From NCBI RefSeq assembly GCF_029867415.1, contig NC_081183.1:31149806-31213805 (forward strand): a stretch of DNA of 64,000 bases, read 5' to 3'. Origin of the DNA: Vicia villosa (lineage: Eukaryota > Streptophyta > Magnoliopsida > Fabales > Fabaceae). Position 1 is the first letter of the stretch, and every line of letters starts with the position of its first letter. The notes beneath the pieces were generated by a model. The model made no database searches and was not told where the DNA came from. It was given only the letters and a program-made list of their open reading frames with translations. The translations under genes and the position numbers were made by a program. Positions 22,205-34,089 of the stretch are shown in pieces.

Positions 22205-23938
22205 AACTCTACCCAACTCGAACTTGTTTGTCCCTAAACAAGAATCAACTAACTCAAGGAAACAAACGCAAAAATCCAAAAATCACGAATCAATAAGTTT
22301 TGAAAAAAACAAAACAAATGTATGGCTAAAATGAAAAACGGTACAGACAAAGAAATATACTTACCACTAAACTACGACGATAACATAAACATGACACAAA
22401 TGCTAAATATAAAGAATATACCAAACATTCTAAAACAACACTAGTTCAAAAATGAATCACACCTAGTACACAATCATCGGTAGATGAAAAACACAAAAGT
22501 GGGGTATTTTCACTCATCCAACTATCTTGCAAACAAAAAACTAAATTATGCAACCATCCAAAAGTCATGTTGAAAACATAAAAGCAAGAATCACAAGGAC
22601 TTTTCAAGATTGTAATGTGGTCAGGTGAACAAACAAGGGATAATTTCTAAGGCTAACCGAAACAAAAATTGCTCAAACCTAAGGGAGTGATCAACTCACA
22701 AAAGTTCAAACACAAAATTTCAATCAAACTTCATCCGAATCTCAAATTTCTCCAACCAATCACACACTTATTAACACAACATTATTCCATACTATTTTTG
22801 TTTTCTTTTTCAAAACTTTTTCTCTTTTTTCTTTCTTTTTCTTTTTACTTCTTTTTCACATTTTTTTCTTTTCTTTTTCTTTTCTCTTTCAACCTCATAG
22901 CAATAAATAGATAAGTGTACAACCATTCTCTCCCCAACTTGAATTCAACCACATCATAATATGAATACTCCCTACTTTCTAAGGCAATGTAAAAATTCAT
23001 ACAACAACACAAAATTGAGGGTTCAAGAAAAAAAATCGACATCCATACAAAAGGAAAACCAAACACTCATAGACATGTATTAAGTTCAAAAATAACATGG
23101 ATGTTAACAAAAAGCTCAAAGGGGTTACTAATGATCACACACTCACAAGGTAAATTGACTATTTGGCCAAGGTAGTTGTGCTCAAAATGGAACAAAAATG
23201 CCTTGATAACTTTCATGCATCATATATTCAACACAAACAAAAGATTAAGCATAATAAAATCCAGTTAGAACAAGAATTGTGGTCTCCAGCATATGTAAAC
23301 AATGGAAAGCTACCTCAAAAAAAGGTGGGAACTAAAGTGATTCACAAATGAACAAGTATACAAAAGAATGAATGATATAAAAGTTGTAAAAAGCCTAAGT
23401 ATCATGAATACCTTGAACGTGTACAAAACTTTAACAAAATCATTACCATACACTCGCAAGTCGAAACGATCAAACTTGGAAAATCACCTCAAATTCCTTA
23501 AGCTACTCAAAAAAAGCTCAAAGACAAACACACAACTATTAATATACACAAACTAAAAGACCATATGAAATTGTCTAAATAAATTTAAAAGTGAAGATTT
23601 GAAATTTAAGAACTGGTCTGATCTAAACTTGTTTAGACAATTGCATCACACTACCTAAACTAAACACAAACTAAAAATAATAAACATGTTTGTTTTACGT
23701 CGTAAGCTCGACGCCTATTATTTAAGAACGTTCCTTTAAGTTACTTCCGCCCGGCTATTCCTAACCACACACAAGCAAACGTGAAAGGAAACAAACAATA
23801 CTATAACAAATTTACAAGTATAGAAAATATATGCAAGTATAGTAAACATATACAAGTATCAATTTAAACAAGTGAGAATATATAATATGTGCGATATATA
23901 CGAAACTCAAAACTAAGAGACTATTGCGATCCAAGTTC
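22205..23938 (-). other. Non-coding interior of the Athila-like element
   Basis: This is the piece between the 3' LTR and the Sirevirus. No frame matches gag, pol or the Athila extra ORF. It is A-rich on the plus strand, with a T-rich tract at 22795-22885 and purine-rich minus-strand patches (near 22205-22230 and 22930) that could act as polypurine tract. Confidence 0.7.
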
Positions 23939-23943
23939 AATAA

Positions 23944-25090
23944 TGAAGGATAGAAAAACACTTAGAAAGGGGGGGTTTGAATAAGTGTAGCTTTAAAACT
24001 TGTAAGATAAAAACAATTTGCACAATGATTTTTATCCTGGTTCGTTGTTAACTAAACTACTCCAGTCCACCCCATTGGAGTGATTTACCTCACCTGAGGA
24101 TTTAATCCACTAATCACACGAGATTACAATGGTTTTCCACTTAGACAACTTCTAAGTCTTCTAGAGTATACTGATCACAACCTGATCACTCTAGGAACAA
24201 TCTGCTTAGATACCCTCTAAGACTTTCTAGAGTATACTGATTAATAACCTGATCACTCTAGTTCTTACAACTTAATGTAAATAAATTCTTTTAAGAGTTA
24301 CAATGCTTCTTATAAAGCTATTATCACAACTGTGATTTTCTCTTAAGTTTAAGCTTAATCTCACTAAAGTATTACAACAGCAATGTAGTGAGGTTGATGA
24401 TGAAGTTTGAGAGATTTTGAATTGAACAGCGTTTCAGCAAGTTGGTTCAGAGTTTGTAATTCGTAGTTCGTAACCTTGCTTCTCATCAGAACTTCATATT
24501 TATAGGCGTTTGAGAAGATGACCGTTGGGAGCATTTAATGCTTTGCGTATTCCATACAGCATTGCATTTAATGTTCCACTCTTTTGTCAACTACCTCGAG
24601 CCTTGCTTTCGCTGTGTCTACTGACATTGCCTTTCATAGCTTTCAACGTTCCTTTTGTCAGTCAGCGTAGCCTGCCAGCTAGTACTTGCTTCTGATCTGA
24701 TGTTTTTGTGAACAATGTTTGAATATCATCAGAGTCAAACAGCTTGGTGCAGAGCATCTTCTTGTCTTCTGACCTTGAAGTGCTTCTGAGCGTGATACCA
24801 TGAGAACTTCAGTGCTTCTGCTTCTGATCTCAAGTTTTTCTGATGCTTCCATAGACCCATGTTCTGATTCTACTTGAACATCTTCTAATGTCTTGCCAGA
24901 CCATGTTCTGATGTTGCATGCTGAACCTTCTGAGTCAGTGCTTCTTGCGCTGATTTTGTGCATACTCTTTATATAATTACTGAAATGGAAATTGCATAGT
25001 ATTAGAGTACCACATTATCTCATACAAAATTCATATACATTGTTATCATCAAAACTAAGAACATTGATCAGAACAAATCTTATTCTAACA
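23944..25090 (-). mobile_element. 3' LTR of the Sirevirus
   Basis: Bounded by TGAAGGATAG and TTATTCTAACA on the plus strand, with a G-run (AAAGGGGGGG) near the left end. A 94-residue open frame present in both LTRs has no recognisable domain and is probably chance. Confidence 0.95.
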
Positions 25091-25945
25091 ATCTCCCCCT
25101 TTTTAATGATGACAAAAACATATATAAATGATATGAATTTGCGATCAGAATATCAGACGGCTAAAGACAATTACACAACTATAGCATAAGCATATAAACA
25201 TAGTGTGTGAATATGTCTCCCCCTGAGATTAACAATCTCCCCCTGAGATAAATAATCTCCCCCTGAAATAAATACTGGAAGAAATTTATAGATAAAATAC
25301 TTCCCTGAGTATTTTCCATTTCAGTTGAGACGATCGCATATGCTTAGATCTTCAGAACATTCATAGCTTCTGATTCTTGCTTCCATTGGACAGCTTCAGA
25401 GCTTGAATTTCTTCTTGAATCATTGCATGCTAGATTGTATCAGAACATTGTTGAATGTACCAGAGCATCATCAGAGCATCTCTACATCCTGAAATGTTAC
25501 AGAACAAACTAAACGACAATAGTCAAAGCATGAATGAGTCAGAACATAAAATATGTATCATAACATATAATTATGTATCAGAGCAAACAATAATGTTTCA
25601 GAGCATATTTTTGAACTAAAAACATGCATCAGAACATATAAGGAATAAGAATGAGTTAGAGCATATTCTATCATCAGAATATCAGAACATTCTTCCTTCT
25701 TGCTTCTGATCTTGAAGCTTTACAGCACTCAGCCTGCTTCAATTTCCATGAGCTTGATTCCATGCAGAATTGCTTTTCCACATGTCTTGCTTCTCATGTT
25801 GAGCTTTTAAGAATATCTTCAATTTCTGCAAAACACTCAAAGACATAGAACTTGCAAATTCTTGTTAGAAATGTGGAGACTTTCTCCCAGCAACTGATAA
25901 TATAAATCAGATCATTTATCACATTTTCTCCCCCTTTTTGTCATA
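25091..25945 (-). other. Multiple polypurine tracts and 3' untranslated region of the Sirevirus
   Basis: On the minus strand AAAGGGGGAGA borders the LTR at about 25091-25104. Further purine tracts of type CAGGGGGAGA stand at about 25219, 25235 and 25256, and AAAAGGGGGAGAA at about 25925. Repeated polypurine tracts are a known Sirevirus trait. The stretch between holds many CAGAAC/TCAGAGCA repeats and no gene. Confidence 0.75.
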
Positions 25946-26101
25946 ACATCAAAAAACATAAAAGATTCAGATGAAAAACAAACGATATGAAAGAAGGAAG
26001 GATAATTTTCATTGATTAGCAAAAGGAGAATTGTCAGAAGTACAAGGAGAATGCATAGGAAGCAGATGCAAAAACAAAGAGAAACTACTAAGACACAAAG
26101 A

Positions 26102-28480
26102 CTAAGACGACCCTAGCTTAGACATAATCTTGGCCAGCATCTCATGAATCCCAGCATTGCTCTCAGTATGCCTCACCATGAAAGTGCGGAACTCAGCATT
26201 TGTAGTATCTTGCGCGTCCATGCGAGAAGATAGCTCAGCTTGGTTCTTCTGAATAACCTCTAAAGTCTTCACCAGAAGAGAGGGTTCACCAGAAGAAGCT
26301 TCACAGCTTCTGTCCAAAGGGACAACATTCTGAACCGCAGCTTCCATAATCAGATCATCATCTTGATTTTCCTCAACAGGAACAGACTCAACAAGATGAT
26401 CTTCAGCATCAGCTTCTTCCATAGAAGCATCTTCTTCATATTCTGCAGTAGGCAGATCAGAATCTCCATTCTCAAGAGCCTGAAGAATGGCAGCAAGATT
26501 CCTTGGGGCAGAAGGACCTACAACTTCTGGCGGGTCAACAACTTCTGGAATGACCAAATTGGGGTCTTTCTCAGAAGGATTTTCCCTCGGAAAGTCGAAC
26601 AAAGACTTGAAGTCTCCAGTCAGAACTGGATACTTAGGTCTCCATACCACCATATCTCTGCAAGGATTGTCCAGCAGCTCATCAACAAACATCTTCTCCT
26701 CAAGAACTCTCCCGTTTTTGATGGGATGATAATAGACACCATTATCAACCTCAAGAAGATAACCAGCATAACCAGGAGCAGCTGCCACTAGTCTCTTCTG
26801 AACAGCCATAGCTCCAACTTGACAATCCTGGCGAAAGCTTCTCCAGAGGTTTCTAGTAGAAACATCATCAAGATCATTGAAGAAGGCATCCTTCAAGAGA
26901 TCCAGCCGACTGATAACTTCATTTCTGAACAACTCCAGGAAAATATGAGGTTCAGGTTCAGGAGGGTTGAAGGTGAATTTGTAGTCAGGGTAGAGAAGGC
27001 AGTATGGGTTGGATTTTCTGGTAGGAAGGAGATGGGATATAGAAGGTGGAGGTACTGTGGTTGAAGAAGATGGAATATCTGTTGTGATGGTTGATGAGGA
27101 TGGTATATCAGTGGGGAGGGTTGATGATGATGGGATATCAGAAGGTGTGGGAGGACAGACATTTAGAGGAGTGGGGTTCAAAACAGGTGTAGAAAGAGAT
27201 GGTTGAGGAGGATTTGGAATGGTGAAGGTGTTTTGAGGTTCAGAGGGAGGAGGTTGGGTTGAAGATTGAGGTTCAGAAGGAGGTGGTCGGTATACTTGCC
27301 TGGAGAAGTTACCAGTTCTTATTGCTTGAAAAGAATCTACTTTAAGAGGGTCATAAGTGACCTTCTGCCTCTTAGCTTCTCTAGCAGCTTCTTCTGCAGC
27401 CTTTCTCTTCAGCCTAACTTCTTGCTTCCTCTGAGCCTTCTTCTGAAGATCAGCTTGAGAGGGAAGCACTCTTCCACGAATCCACGCAGGATAACCAGAA
27501 TATTGAGTTCTAACAGAAGCTTCCAAGTAACGTTTAACGGCCTTGTGAAGTTCTGCTTGGAACAATGTAGCAAAGCCTTCCACAGGAGTTCTTCTAGACA
27601 TAATATCTGGGAAGCTTGCAGGAGCAGAAGTTACATCTCTGATAAGTTGCATTCTTAACAGATCAACACCATTGAAGATAGGTCCTTGAATAATTCCAAA
27701 GAACCTAGGCGTTCCAATAGTCCTTAGGGAGTCCATCAAATTACTTTCAATCAGAATATCTGAGATCATTCTGGCAAAAGGAATAGTATTTCTTTGAAGG
27801 TGAGGATACTTCTCACGTTCTTCATCCCTTGACTCTTCAATAGCCAACTTCAGATTTTGAAAGAGAATGTTGGATATGTTGAGTTCAATTCTTCTTCCGA
27901 TGCAGAAGAGAGTGTATTTGTGATCAGGACTGATGTAAGAGGAGGAGAACGATTGCCTTCTGTGATGGAGAGAACCCAGAATAATTTTAGCCCACACTTG
28001 ATAAAACGCTCTAAATGTACCGGTTTTATGTGATTCAATACCAGTAGCAAACGAGATTTGTTTTTCAACCTGTAGCCAGTTAACTCTACCATGAAGAGGG
28101 CCAGTGCATCCTTCTTCATCATCCAGGTTGTACAGTTTCCTGATCAGTTTCTCAGTTATCACAACTTCATGCCCTAACACGAAGGATATGATAGCAGTTG
28201 GAGTAACGGTTGCATGAGCCCAGAAGTCTTTCACCAGAGTTGGATAAATTGGTCCAACCAATCTACCAAGATAATTTGACCAGCCTTGTTCCAAGATTCT
28301 TGCATCAGGATGGAAACCATTTGCTTTCAGATTTTCAAAGTCCACAGCAGACTCACAAAGAACTTCCAACTCTTCAGTAGGGAAGGAGCAGGTTTTCAAC
28401 GGAGCAAAATCACGCTTGCTCATAACCAGTTGAGTGGATGATACTTCTGTTTGGCTTGCAAAGCTTGATGAAGGATTCAT
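26102..28480 (-). CDS. Sirevirus env-like ORF (792 residues, uncharacterised)
   Basis: An intact ORF follows RNase H on the minus strand, from MNPSSSFAS at 28480. Residues about 60-330 form a globular part (GRLVGPIYPTLVKDFWAHAT, FVLGHEVVITEKLIRKLY) resembling the putative plant transposon protein family often carried by retroelements. Residues about 350-375 are Lys/Arg-rich and could be a nuclear signal. Residues about 400-480 are Pro/Ser/Thr-rich with repeated IPSSST, and the C-terminus looks coiled-coil. I see no clear signal peptide or strong membrane segment. Sireviruses often carry an env-like gene here, but its role is unproven; the name reflects position only. An open frame of this length in an element with broken pol is notable. 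Confidence 0.8.
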   Translation of the reverse strand: MNPSSSFASQTEVSSTQLVMSKRDFAPLKTCSFPTEELEVLCESAVDFENLKANGFHPDARILEQGWSNYLGRLVGPIYPTLVKDFWAHATVTPTAIISFVLGHEVVITEKLIRKLYNLDDEEGCTGPLHGRVNWLQVEKQISFATGIESHKTGTFRAFYQVWAKIILGSLHHRRQSFSSSYISPDHKYTLFCIGRRIELNISNILFQNLKLAIEESRDEEREKYPHLQRNTIPFARMISDILIESNLMDSLRTIGTPRFFGIIQGPIFNGVDLLRMQLIRDVTSAPASFPDIMSRRTPVEGFATLFQAELHKAVKRYLEASVRTQYSGYPAWIRGRVLPSQADLQKKAQRKQEVRLKRKAAEEAAREAKRQKVTYDPLKVDSFQAIRTGNFSRQVYRPPPSEPQSSTQPPPSEPQNTFTIPNPPQPSLSTPVLNPTPLNVCPPTPSDIPSSSTLPTDIPSSSTITTDIPSSSTTVPPPSISHLLPTRKSNPYCLLYPDYKFTFNPPEPEPHIFLELFRNEVISRLDLLKDAFFNDLDDVSTRNLWRSFRQDCQVGAMAVQKRLVAAAPGYAGYLLEVDNGVYYHPIKNGRVLEEKMFVDELLDNPCRDMVVWRPKYPVLTGDFKSLFDFPRENPSEKDPNLVIPEVVDPPEVVGPSAPRNLAAILQALENGDSDLPTAEYEEDASMEEADAEDHLVESVPVEENQDDDLIMEAAVQNVVPLDRSCEASSGEPSLLVKTLEVIQKNQAELSSRMDAQDTTNAEFRTFMVRHTESNAGIHEMLAKIMSKLGSS

Positions 28481-28971
28481 GGTGAAATGCTTGGTTTCAG
28501 AATAAAGCTAGGGTTCGTGCGATGAATGCAAGGAGAGAGACAAATGAATAGAGAGGGAGCGAAAAAAATGAAATGAAGATGAAGCGGGTATTTAAAAGAT
28601 GAATAAAAGAAAATAATAAATGAAGTATGGTTTAATGAAATGATTAAAAAAAACATGACATCAATATGCATTTAATGAGAAATGACGTTAGGAGAGATAA
28701 AGTGACAAAATGAAGTGATTTGCACAGTTACCTAGGGCGGTGTCTCCTCAACTGCACGCATGCTTGTCCAGAAATAGTAAACACGTGTTCGTTTTCTGGA
28801 AAGACTGGTGACAGCTGTTTTTCTTTAAAAGAGCTTCTGAATCAACTTAGATAATGAAACGTTAGTAATAACAGAATCAAAACTTCTAATTGATCATTAT
28901 CAGAACTTCTTATAAACACAAAATCCTAACACATTTCAGAATATACCCATACATAAGATCTTCTCATCTTC

Positions 28972-31040
28972 TCATTCTGGGCATAAATCCATACTGATAT
29001 TTTTCAGAATGAACTTAAACCTATCTTCAGTGAGGGGTTTTGTAAAGGTATCAGCCCATTGATGGTCTGTATCCACAAAGTTTAAAGAGAGAACACCCTT
29101 CTGAACATAGTCCCTAATAAAATGATGTTTAATCTCAACATGTTTAGCTTTTGAATGTAAGATAGGATTCTTAGATAAACATATGGCAGAAGTATTATCA
29201 CAGAAGATAGGAATGTTACTCTCATATATTTGATAATCTTCTAGCTGACTCTTCATCCAGAGCATTTGTGTGCTACAACCAGCAGCAGCAACATATTCTG
29301 CTTCTGTTGTTGAGAGGGCAATGGTAGCTTGCTTCTTGCTGTACCAGGAGATCAGATGACTTCCTAGAAATTGACAACTTCCAGAAGTACTCTTCCTTTC
29401 AATTCTGTCTCCAGCATAGTCAGCATCACAAAATCCTACTAAGTTGTATTCTTTAGATCTTCTGTAGACTAAACCAATAGTAGTAGTACCTTTCAGATAC
29501 CTCATAATTCTCTTTTATATCTTACTGCTTCTAGACCTGACACTCTGTACAACTTTTGATTTACCTTCTTACTTACCTCATCCTTACCTAGAACACATGT
29601 TGGATGCATAGGAGTTTTGGCTTCTTTGCTTCTGACATTTTCAGCTTCTGAAACTTTGCTTCTTGGTTCTACAACTTATGATATATCAATATCCATATCT
29701 GCAAAATTCTCAAACTGCTTTGGCTTTTCAAGACCAAGCTTATCATCAAATCTGATATTGATTGATTCTTCTACAACCAATGTTTCAGTATTGTATACTC
29801 TGTAGCCTTTAGAGCGTTCAGAATATCCAAGAAGGAAACATTTTTGTGCCTTAGAATCAAACTTACCAAGATGATCTTTAGTATTCAAAATAAAACACAC
29901 ACATCCAAAAGGATGAAAATATGAAATGTTGGGCTTTCTGTTCTTCCACAATTCATAAGGAGTCTTATTTAGAATAGGTCTTATAGAGATTCTATTCTGA
30001 ATATAACATGCAGTGTTTATTGCTTCTGCCCAAAAGTGCTTAGCCATATTGGTTTCATTGATCATGGTTCTGGCCATTTCTTGTAGAGTCCTATTCTTTC
30101 GCTCTACAACTCCATTTTGCTGTGGAGTTCTAGGGCAAGAGAAATCATGGGCAATACCATTTTCTTTGAAGAACTCCTCAAAGAATCTGTTCTCAAATTC
30201 ACCACCATGATCACTTCTGACCTTTATGATTTTGCACTCCTTCTCAGATTGAATCTGAGTGCAGAATTCAAAGAACACTGAATGAGACTCATCCTTGTGT
30301 TTTAAGAACTTTACCCATGTCCAACGGCTATAATCATCTACGATGACTAATCCATATTTCTTCCCTCTGACAGATGCTGTTTTGACTGGTCCAAACAGAT
30401 CAATGTGCAGAAGTTCTAACGGCCTTGAGGAAGAGACAACATTCTTAGATTTGAATGCAGGTCTGGAGAACTTGCCCTTCTAACATGCTTCACAAAGAGC
30501 ATCTGATTTGTATTTCAGATTTGGGAGTCCTCTGACCAGATTTAGTTTGTTAATCTGAGAAATCTTTCTCAAACTAGCATGTCCTAATCTTCTGTGCCAG
30601 ACCCATTGCTCTTCAGAAACAGACATAAGGCAAGTCACCTTCTGCTTCTCAAGATCTGAAAGATCAATCTTATAAATGTTGTTCTTTCTCTTGCCTGTAA
30701 ATAGGATTGAGCAATCCTTCTGACTTACAGCCTTGCAAGACTTTTGATTGAAGATTATGTCATAACCATTGTCACTTAATTGACTTATGGACAATAAGTT
30801 ATGCGCTAATCCTTCTACAAGAAGTACATTAGTTATGGAAGGAGAGTTACCAATACTTATGGTTCCAGAGCCAATAATCTTGCCCTTATGATCTCCTCCA
30901 AACTTGACTTCTCCACCAGATTTAAGCACCAGGTCTTGGAACATAGACCTTCTTCCCGTCATGTGTCGCGAGCACCCAGAGTCCAGGTACCATGACATTG
31001 TGTGTTTTGTCTTCTTTGCTGCTAAGGATATCTGCAACAT
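28972..31040 (-). pseudogene. Sirevirus pol remnant: protease, integrase, RNase H; RT deleted
   Basis: Minus-strand order: protease with WYLDSGCSRHMTG, GAG-pre-integrase WHRRLGHASLRKI, an in-frame TAG at 30480-30482, then integrase in the same frame. Integrase has its acidic residues in HIDLFGP, RSDHGGEF and QQNGVVERKN and ends near GYSERSKGYRVYN. A second stop follows at 29676. Only about 170 bases separate this from RNase H (RYLKGTTTIGLVYRR, FCDADYAGDR, STTEAEYVAA, DNTSAICLS). The reverse transcriptase, including its YVDD box, is missing apart from a short C-terminal trace near 29580. The protease frame overlaps the gag ORF in a +1-shifted frame at 30922-31040. The element cannot replicate alone. 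Confidence 0.9.
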
Positions 31041-32847
31041 AAATTATCTTCTCCTTAGGTACCCACAATTTCTTGGGACCTTTCTTGTTAGTTTTCCTCA
31101 AGTTCTGATTGAACTTGGGTTTAGCATTATAAGTAACAGGAGGAACATCATGATATTCTTTAGGTTTGGCAGCATGATATCTTTTAGGTTGTCTCACATG
31201 CTTCTTGGTGTGTGTAGTGTTAAAGCTTTTGGCATGTGAAGTGAGCCTAATATCATGTGAGTGGCCATATTTGAACTGATCATACAATGGCTTGTATGTG
31301 ATTTTCAAATCATCAACAGGTTCAAATTTGTGTGAGGTATCACCCTCATAGCCAAAACCAAACCTTTTGTTTCCAGAGACACCATATATCATAGAAGAAA
31401 GATGACTTCTGCCAATACTTCTAGATAGGAACTTTGTGAAGCTCGAGTCATATTCTTTCAGAATATGATTGAGGCTAGGAATGGATTTTTTTGATTCAGA
31501 AGGAGATCCAATATCTTTGGATAATTTTAAAACTTTTTCCTTCAGTTCAGAATTTTCCACTTCTAGCTTCTTAGTTTCAAATTCAAATTGCTTTTTCAGC
31601 TTTTTGTATTTGATACTAAGATGAGCCTTGAGTTCCAGAAGTTCAGTTAAATTGGAAACTAACTCTTCTCTAGATAGTTCAGAAAATACCTCTTCAGAAT
31701 CTGATTCTGATGTAGATTCTGATCCATCATCCACTGTGGCCATCAGTGCAAGGTTTGCTTGCTCTCCTTCAGAGTCTGATTCTGATTCTGATTCAGAATC
31801 ATCCCATGTTGCCATAAGACCTTTCTTCTTATGAAACTTCTTCTTGGAATTTTCCTTCTGAAGTTTTGGACATTCATTCTTGAAGTGTCCAGGCTCATTG
31901 CACTCATAGCAGATGACCTTCTTCTTGTCAGATCTTCTGCCTCTAGAAGATTCTCCTCTTTCAGGCTTCTTTGAACTTCTGAAGCTCTTGAACTTCCTTT
32001 GTTTGCTCTTCCATAGATGATTCACCCTTCTGGAGATCATGGACAGTTCATCTTCTTCTTCTGATTCTGATTCTTTAGAATCTACTTCTTCAGCCTGAAA
32101 AGCGTTAGTGCATTTTTTATAATTAGATTTTAATGCAATAGACTTACCTTTCTTCTGAGGCTCATTTGCATCCAGCTCTATCTCATGGCTTCTTAAGGCA
32201 CTGATTAGCTCTTCCAAAGAGACTTCATTCAGATTCTTTGCAATCTTGAATGCAGTCACCATTGGACCCCATCTTCTGGGCAAGCTTCTGATGATCTTCT
32301 TTACATGATCAGCCTTGGTGTAGCCTTTGTTCAGAACTCTTAATCCAGCAGTTAGCGTTTGAACTCTTGAAAACATCTTCTCAATATTTTCATCGTCCTC
32401 CATCTTGAAGGCTTCATATTTCTGGATTAGAGCAAGAGCTTTGGTCTCCTTGACTTGATCATTTCCTTCATGGGTCATTTTCAATGACTCATATATATCA
32501 TAGGCAGTTTCCCTGTTAGATATCTTCTCATACTCAGCATGAGAGATAGCATTCAGCAAAACAGTCCTACATTTATGATGATTTTTAAAAAGCTTCTTTT
32601 GATCATCATTCATTTCTTGTCTTGTAAGCCTTACGCCAGTAGCTTTCACTGGATGTTTGTAACCATCCATCAGAAGATCCCATAAATCACCATCTAGACC
32701 AAGGAAGTAACTTTCAAGTTTATCTTTCCAGTATTCAAAGTTTTCACCATCAAATACTGGTGGTCTAGTATAACCATTGTTACCATTTCCATTGTATTGC
32801 TCAGCTGAGCCAGATGTAGATGTATTTGTTGGAATTTCACCAGACAT
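30922..32847 (-). CDS. Sirevirus gag (641 residues), intact
   Basis: The ORF starts MSGEIPTNTSTSGSAEQ at 32847, just inside the primer site. DGENFEYWKDKLESYFLG and the UBN2-type core (ENIEKMFSRVQTLTAGLRVL, IIRSLPRRWGPMVTAF) are capsid signatures of Sirevirus Gag. Basic and acidic Ser/Glu stretches surround the zinc knuckle CYECNEPGHFKNECP (near 31880-31925). A predicted coiled coil (Lys/Glu/Leu-rich) spans about residues 400-470. The last 25 or so residues are out-of-frame sequence: near 31005 the family frame moves to the protease frame by +1, so a fused gag-pol would need a frameshift or repair. No internal stop is present. Confidence 0.92.
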   Translation of the reverse strand: MSGEIPTNTSTSGSAEQYNGNGNNGYTRPPVFDGENFEYWKDKLESYFLGLDGDLWDLLMDGYKHPVKATGVRLTRQEMNDDQKKLFKNHHKCRTVLLNAISHAEYEKISNRETAYDIYESLKMTHEGNDQVKETKALALIQKYEAFKMEDDENIEKMFSRVQTLTAGLRVLNKGYTKADHVKKIIRSLPRRWGPMVTAFKIAKNLNEVSLEELISALRSHEIELDANEPQKKGKSIALKSNYKKCTNAFQAEEVDSKESESEEEDELSMISRRVNHLWKSKQRKFKSFRSSKKPERGESSRGRRSDKKKVICYECNEPGHFKNECPKLQKENSKKKFHKKKGLMATWDDSESESESDSEGEQANLALMATVDDGSESTSESDSEEVFSELSREELVSNLTELLELKAHLSIKYKKLKKQFEFETKKLEVENSELKEKVLKLSKDIGSPSESKKSIPSLNHILKEYDSSFTKFLSRSIGRSHLSSMIYGVSGNKRFGFGYEGDTSHKFEPVDDLKITYKPLYDQFKYGHSHDIRLTSHAKSFNTTHTKKHVRQPKRYHAAKPKEYHDVPPVTYNAKPKFNQNLRKTNKKGPKKLWVPKEKIIYVADILSSKEDKTHNVMVPGLWVLATHDGKKVYVPRPGA

Positions 32848-32919
32848 CTTTTACTGAAGCGTTTTTCTCTTCCTGAATCTTCTCTAAACACGGTTAAGTG
32901 CTTGCACCTTAGAACCGGC

Positions 32920-32931
32920 GCTCTGATGCCA
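32920..32931 (-). other. Primer-binding site of the Sirevirus
   Basis: The minus strand reads TGGCATCAGAGC, one mismatch (T to C) from the initiator-Met site, two bases from the LTR. Confidence 0.85.
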
Positions 32932-32933
32932 AT

Positions 32934-34080
32934 TGAAGGATAGAAAAACACTTAGAAAGGGGGGGTTTGAATAAGTGTAGCTTTAAAACTTGTAAGATAA
33001 AAACAATTTGCACAATGATTTTTATCCTGGTTCGTTGTTAACTAAACTACTCCAGTCCACCCCCTTGGAGTGATTTACCTCACCTGAGGATTTAATCCAC
33101 TAATCACACGAGATTACAATGGTTTTCCACTTAGACAACTTCTAAGTCTTCTAGAGTATACTGATCACAACCTGATCACTCTAGGAACAATTTGCCTAGA
33201 TACCCTCTAAGACTTTCTAGAGTATACTGATCAACAACCTGATCACTCTAGTTCTTACAACTTAATGTAAATAAATTCTTTTAAGAGTTACAATGCTTCT
33301 TATAAAGCTATTATCACAACTGTGATTTTCTCTTAAGTTTAAGCTTAATCTCACTAAAGTATTACAACAGCAATGTAGTGAGGTTGATGATGAAGTTTGA
33401 GAGCTTTTGAATTGAACAGTGTTTCAGCAAGTTGGTTCAGAGTTTGTAATTCGTAGTTCGTAACCTTGCTTCTCATCAGAACTTCATATTTATAGGCGTT
33501 TGAGAAGATGACCGTTGGGAGCATTTAATGCTTTGCGTATTCCGTACAGCATTGCATTTAATGTTTCACTCTTTTGTCAACTACCTCGAGCCTTGCTTTC
33601 GCTGTGTCTACTGACATTGCCTTTCATAGCTTTCAACGTTCCTTTTGTCAGTCAGCGTAGCCTGCCAGCTAGTACTTGCTTCTGATCTGATGTTTGTGTG
33701 AACAACGTTTGAATATCATCAGAGTCAAACAGCTTGGTGCAGAGCATCTTCTTGTCTTCTGACCTTGAAGTGCTTCTGAGCGTGATACCATGAGAACTTC
33801 AGTGCTTCTGCTTCTGATCTCAAGTTCTTCTGATGCTTCCATAGACCTATGTTCTGATTCTGCTTGACCATCCTCTGATGTCTTGCCAGACCATGTTCTG
33901 ATGTTGCATGCTGAACCTTCGAAGTCAGTGCTTCTTGCGCTGATTTTGTGCATACTCTTTATATAATTATTGAAATGGAAATTGTATAGTATTAGAGTAC
34001 CACATTATCTCATACAAAATTCATATACATTGTTATCATCAAAACTAAGAATATTGATCAGAACAAATCTTGTTCTAACA
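32934..34080 (-). mobile_element. 5' LTR of the Sirevirus
   Basis: 1147 bp, gap-free against the 3' LTR. Differences cluster in its right-hand third on the plus strand (about 33690-33960). Confidence 0.95.
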
Positions 34081-34089
34081 AATAAAACA

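Larger units (their letters stand above)
23944..34080 (-). mobile_element. Sirevirus-type Ty1/copia element lacking the RT domain
   Basis: The 10,137-bp element has two LTRs of equal length (1147 bp) differing at 23 positions by my hand count, about 98% identical, flanked by the perfect duplication AATAA at 23939-23943 and 34081-34085. Order on the minus strand: LTR, primer site, intact gag, broken protease/integrase, deletion of reverse transcriptase, RNase H, intact 792-residue env-like ORF, several polypurine tracts, LTR. Gag type, large size and the extra ORF after pol are Sirevirus (SIRE/Maximus) features. It inserted in the interior of the Athila-like element. Confidence 0.95.

Noticed and set aside
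26363..27658. Several plus-strand ORFs of 65-142 residues opposite the env-like ORF
   Set aside because: They are antisense shadows of a 792-residue frame and have no domain.
24679..33953. 94-residue ORF present in both Sirevirus LTRs
   Set aside because: Two LTRs of one element are copies of each other, so conservation is not independent evidence; there is no domain.
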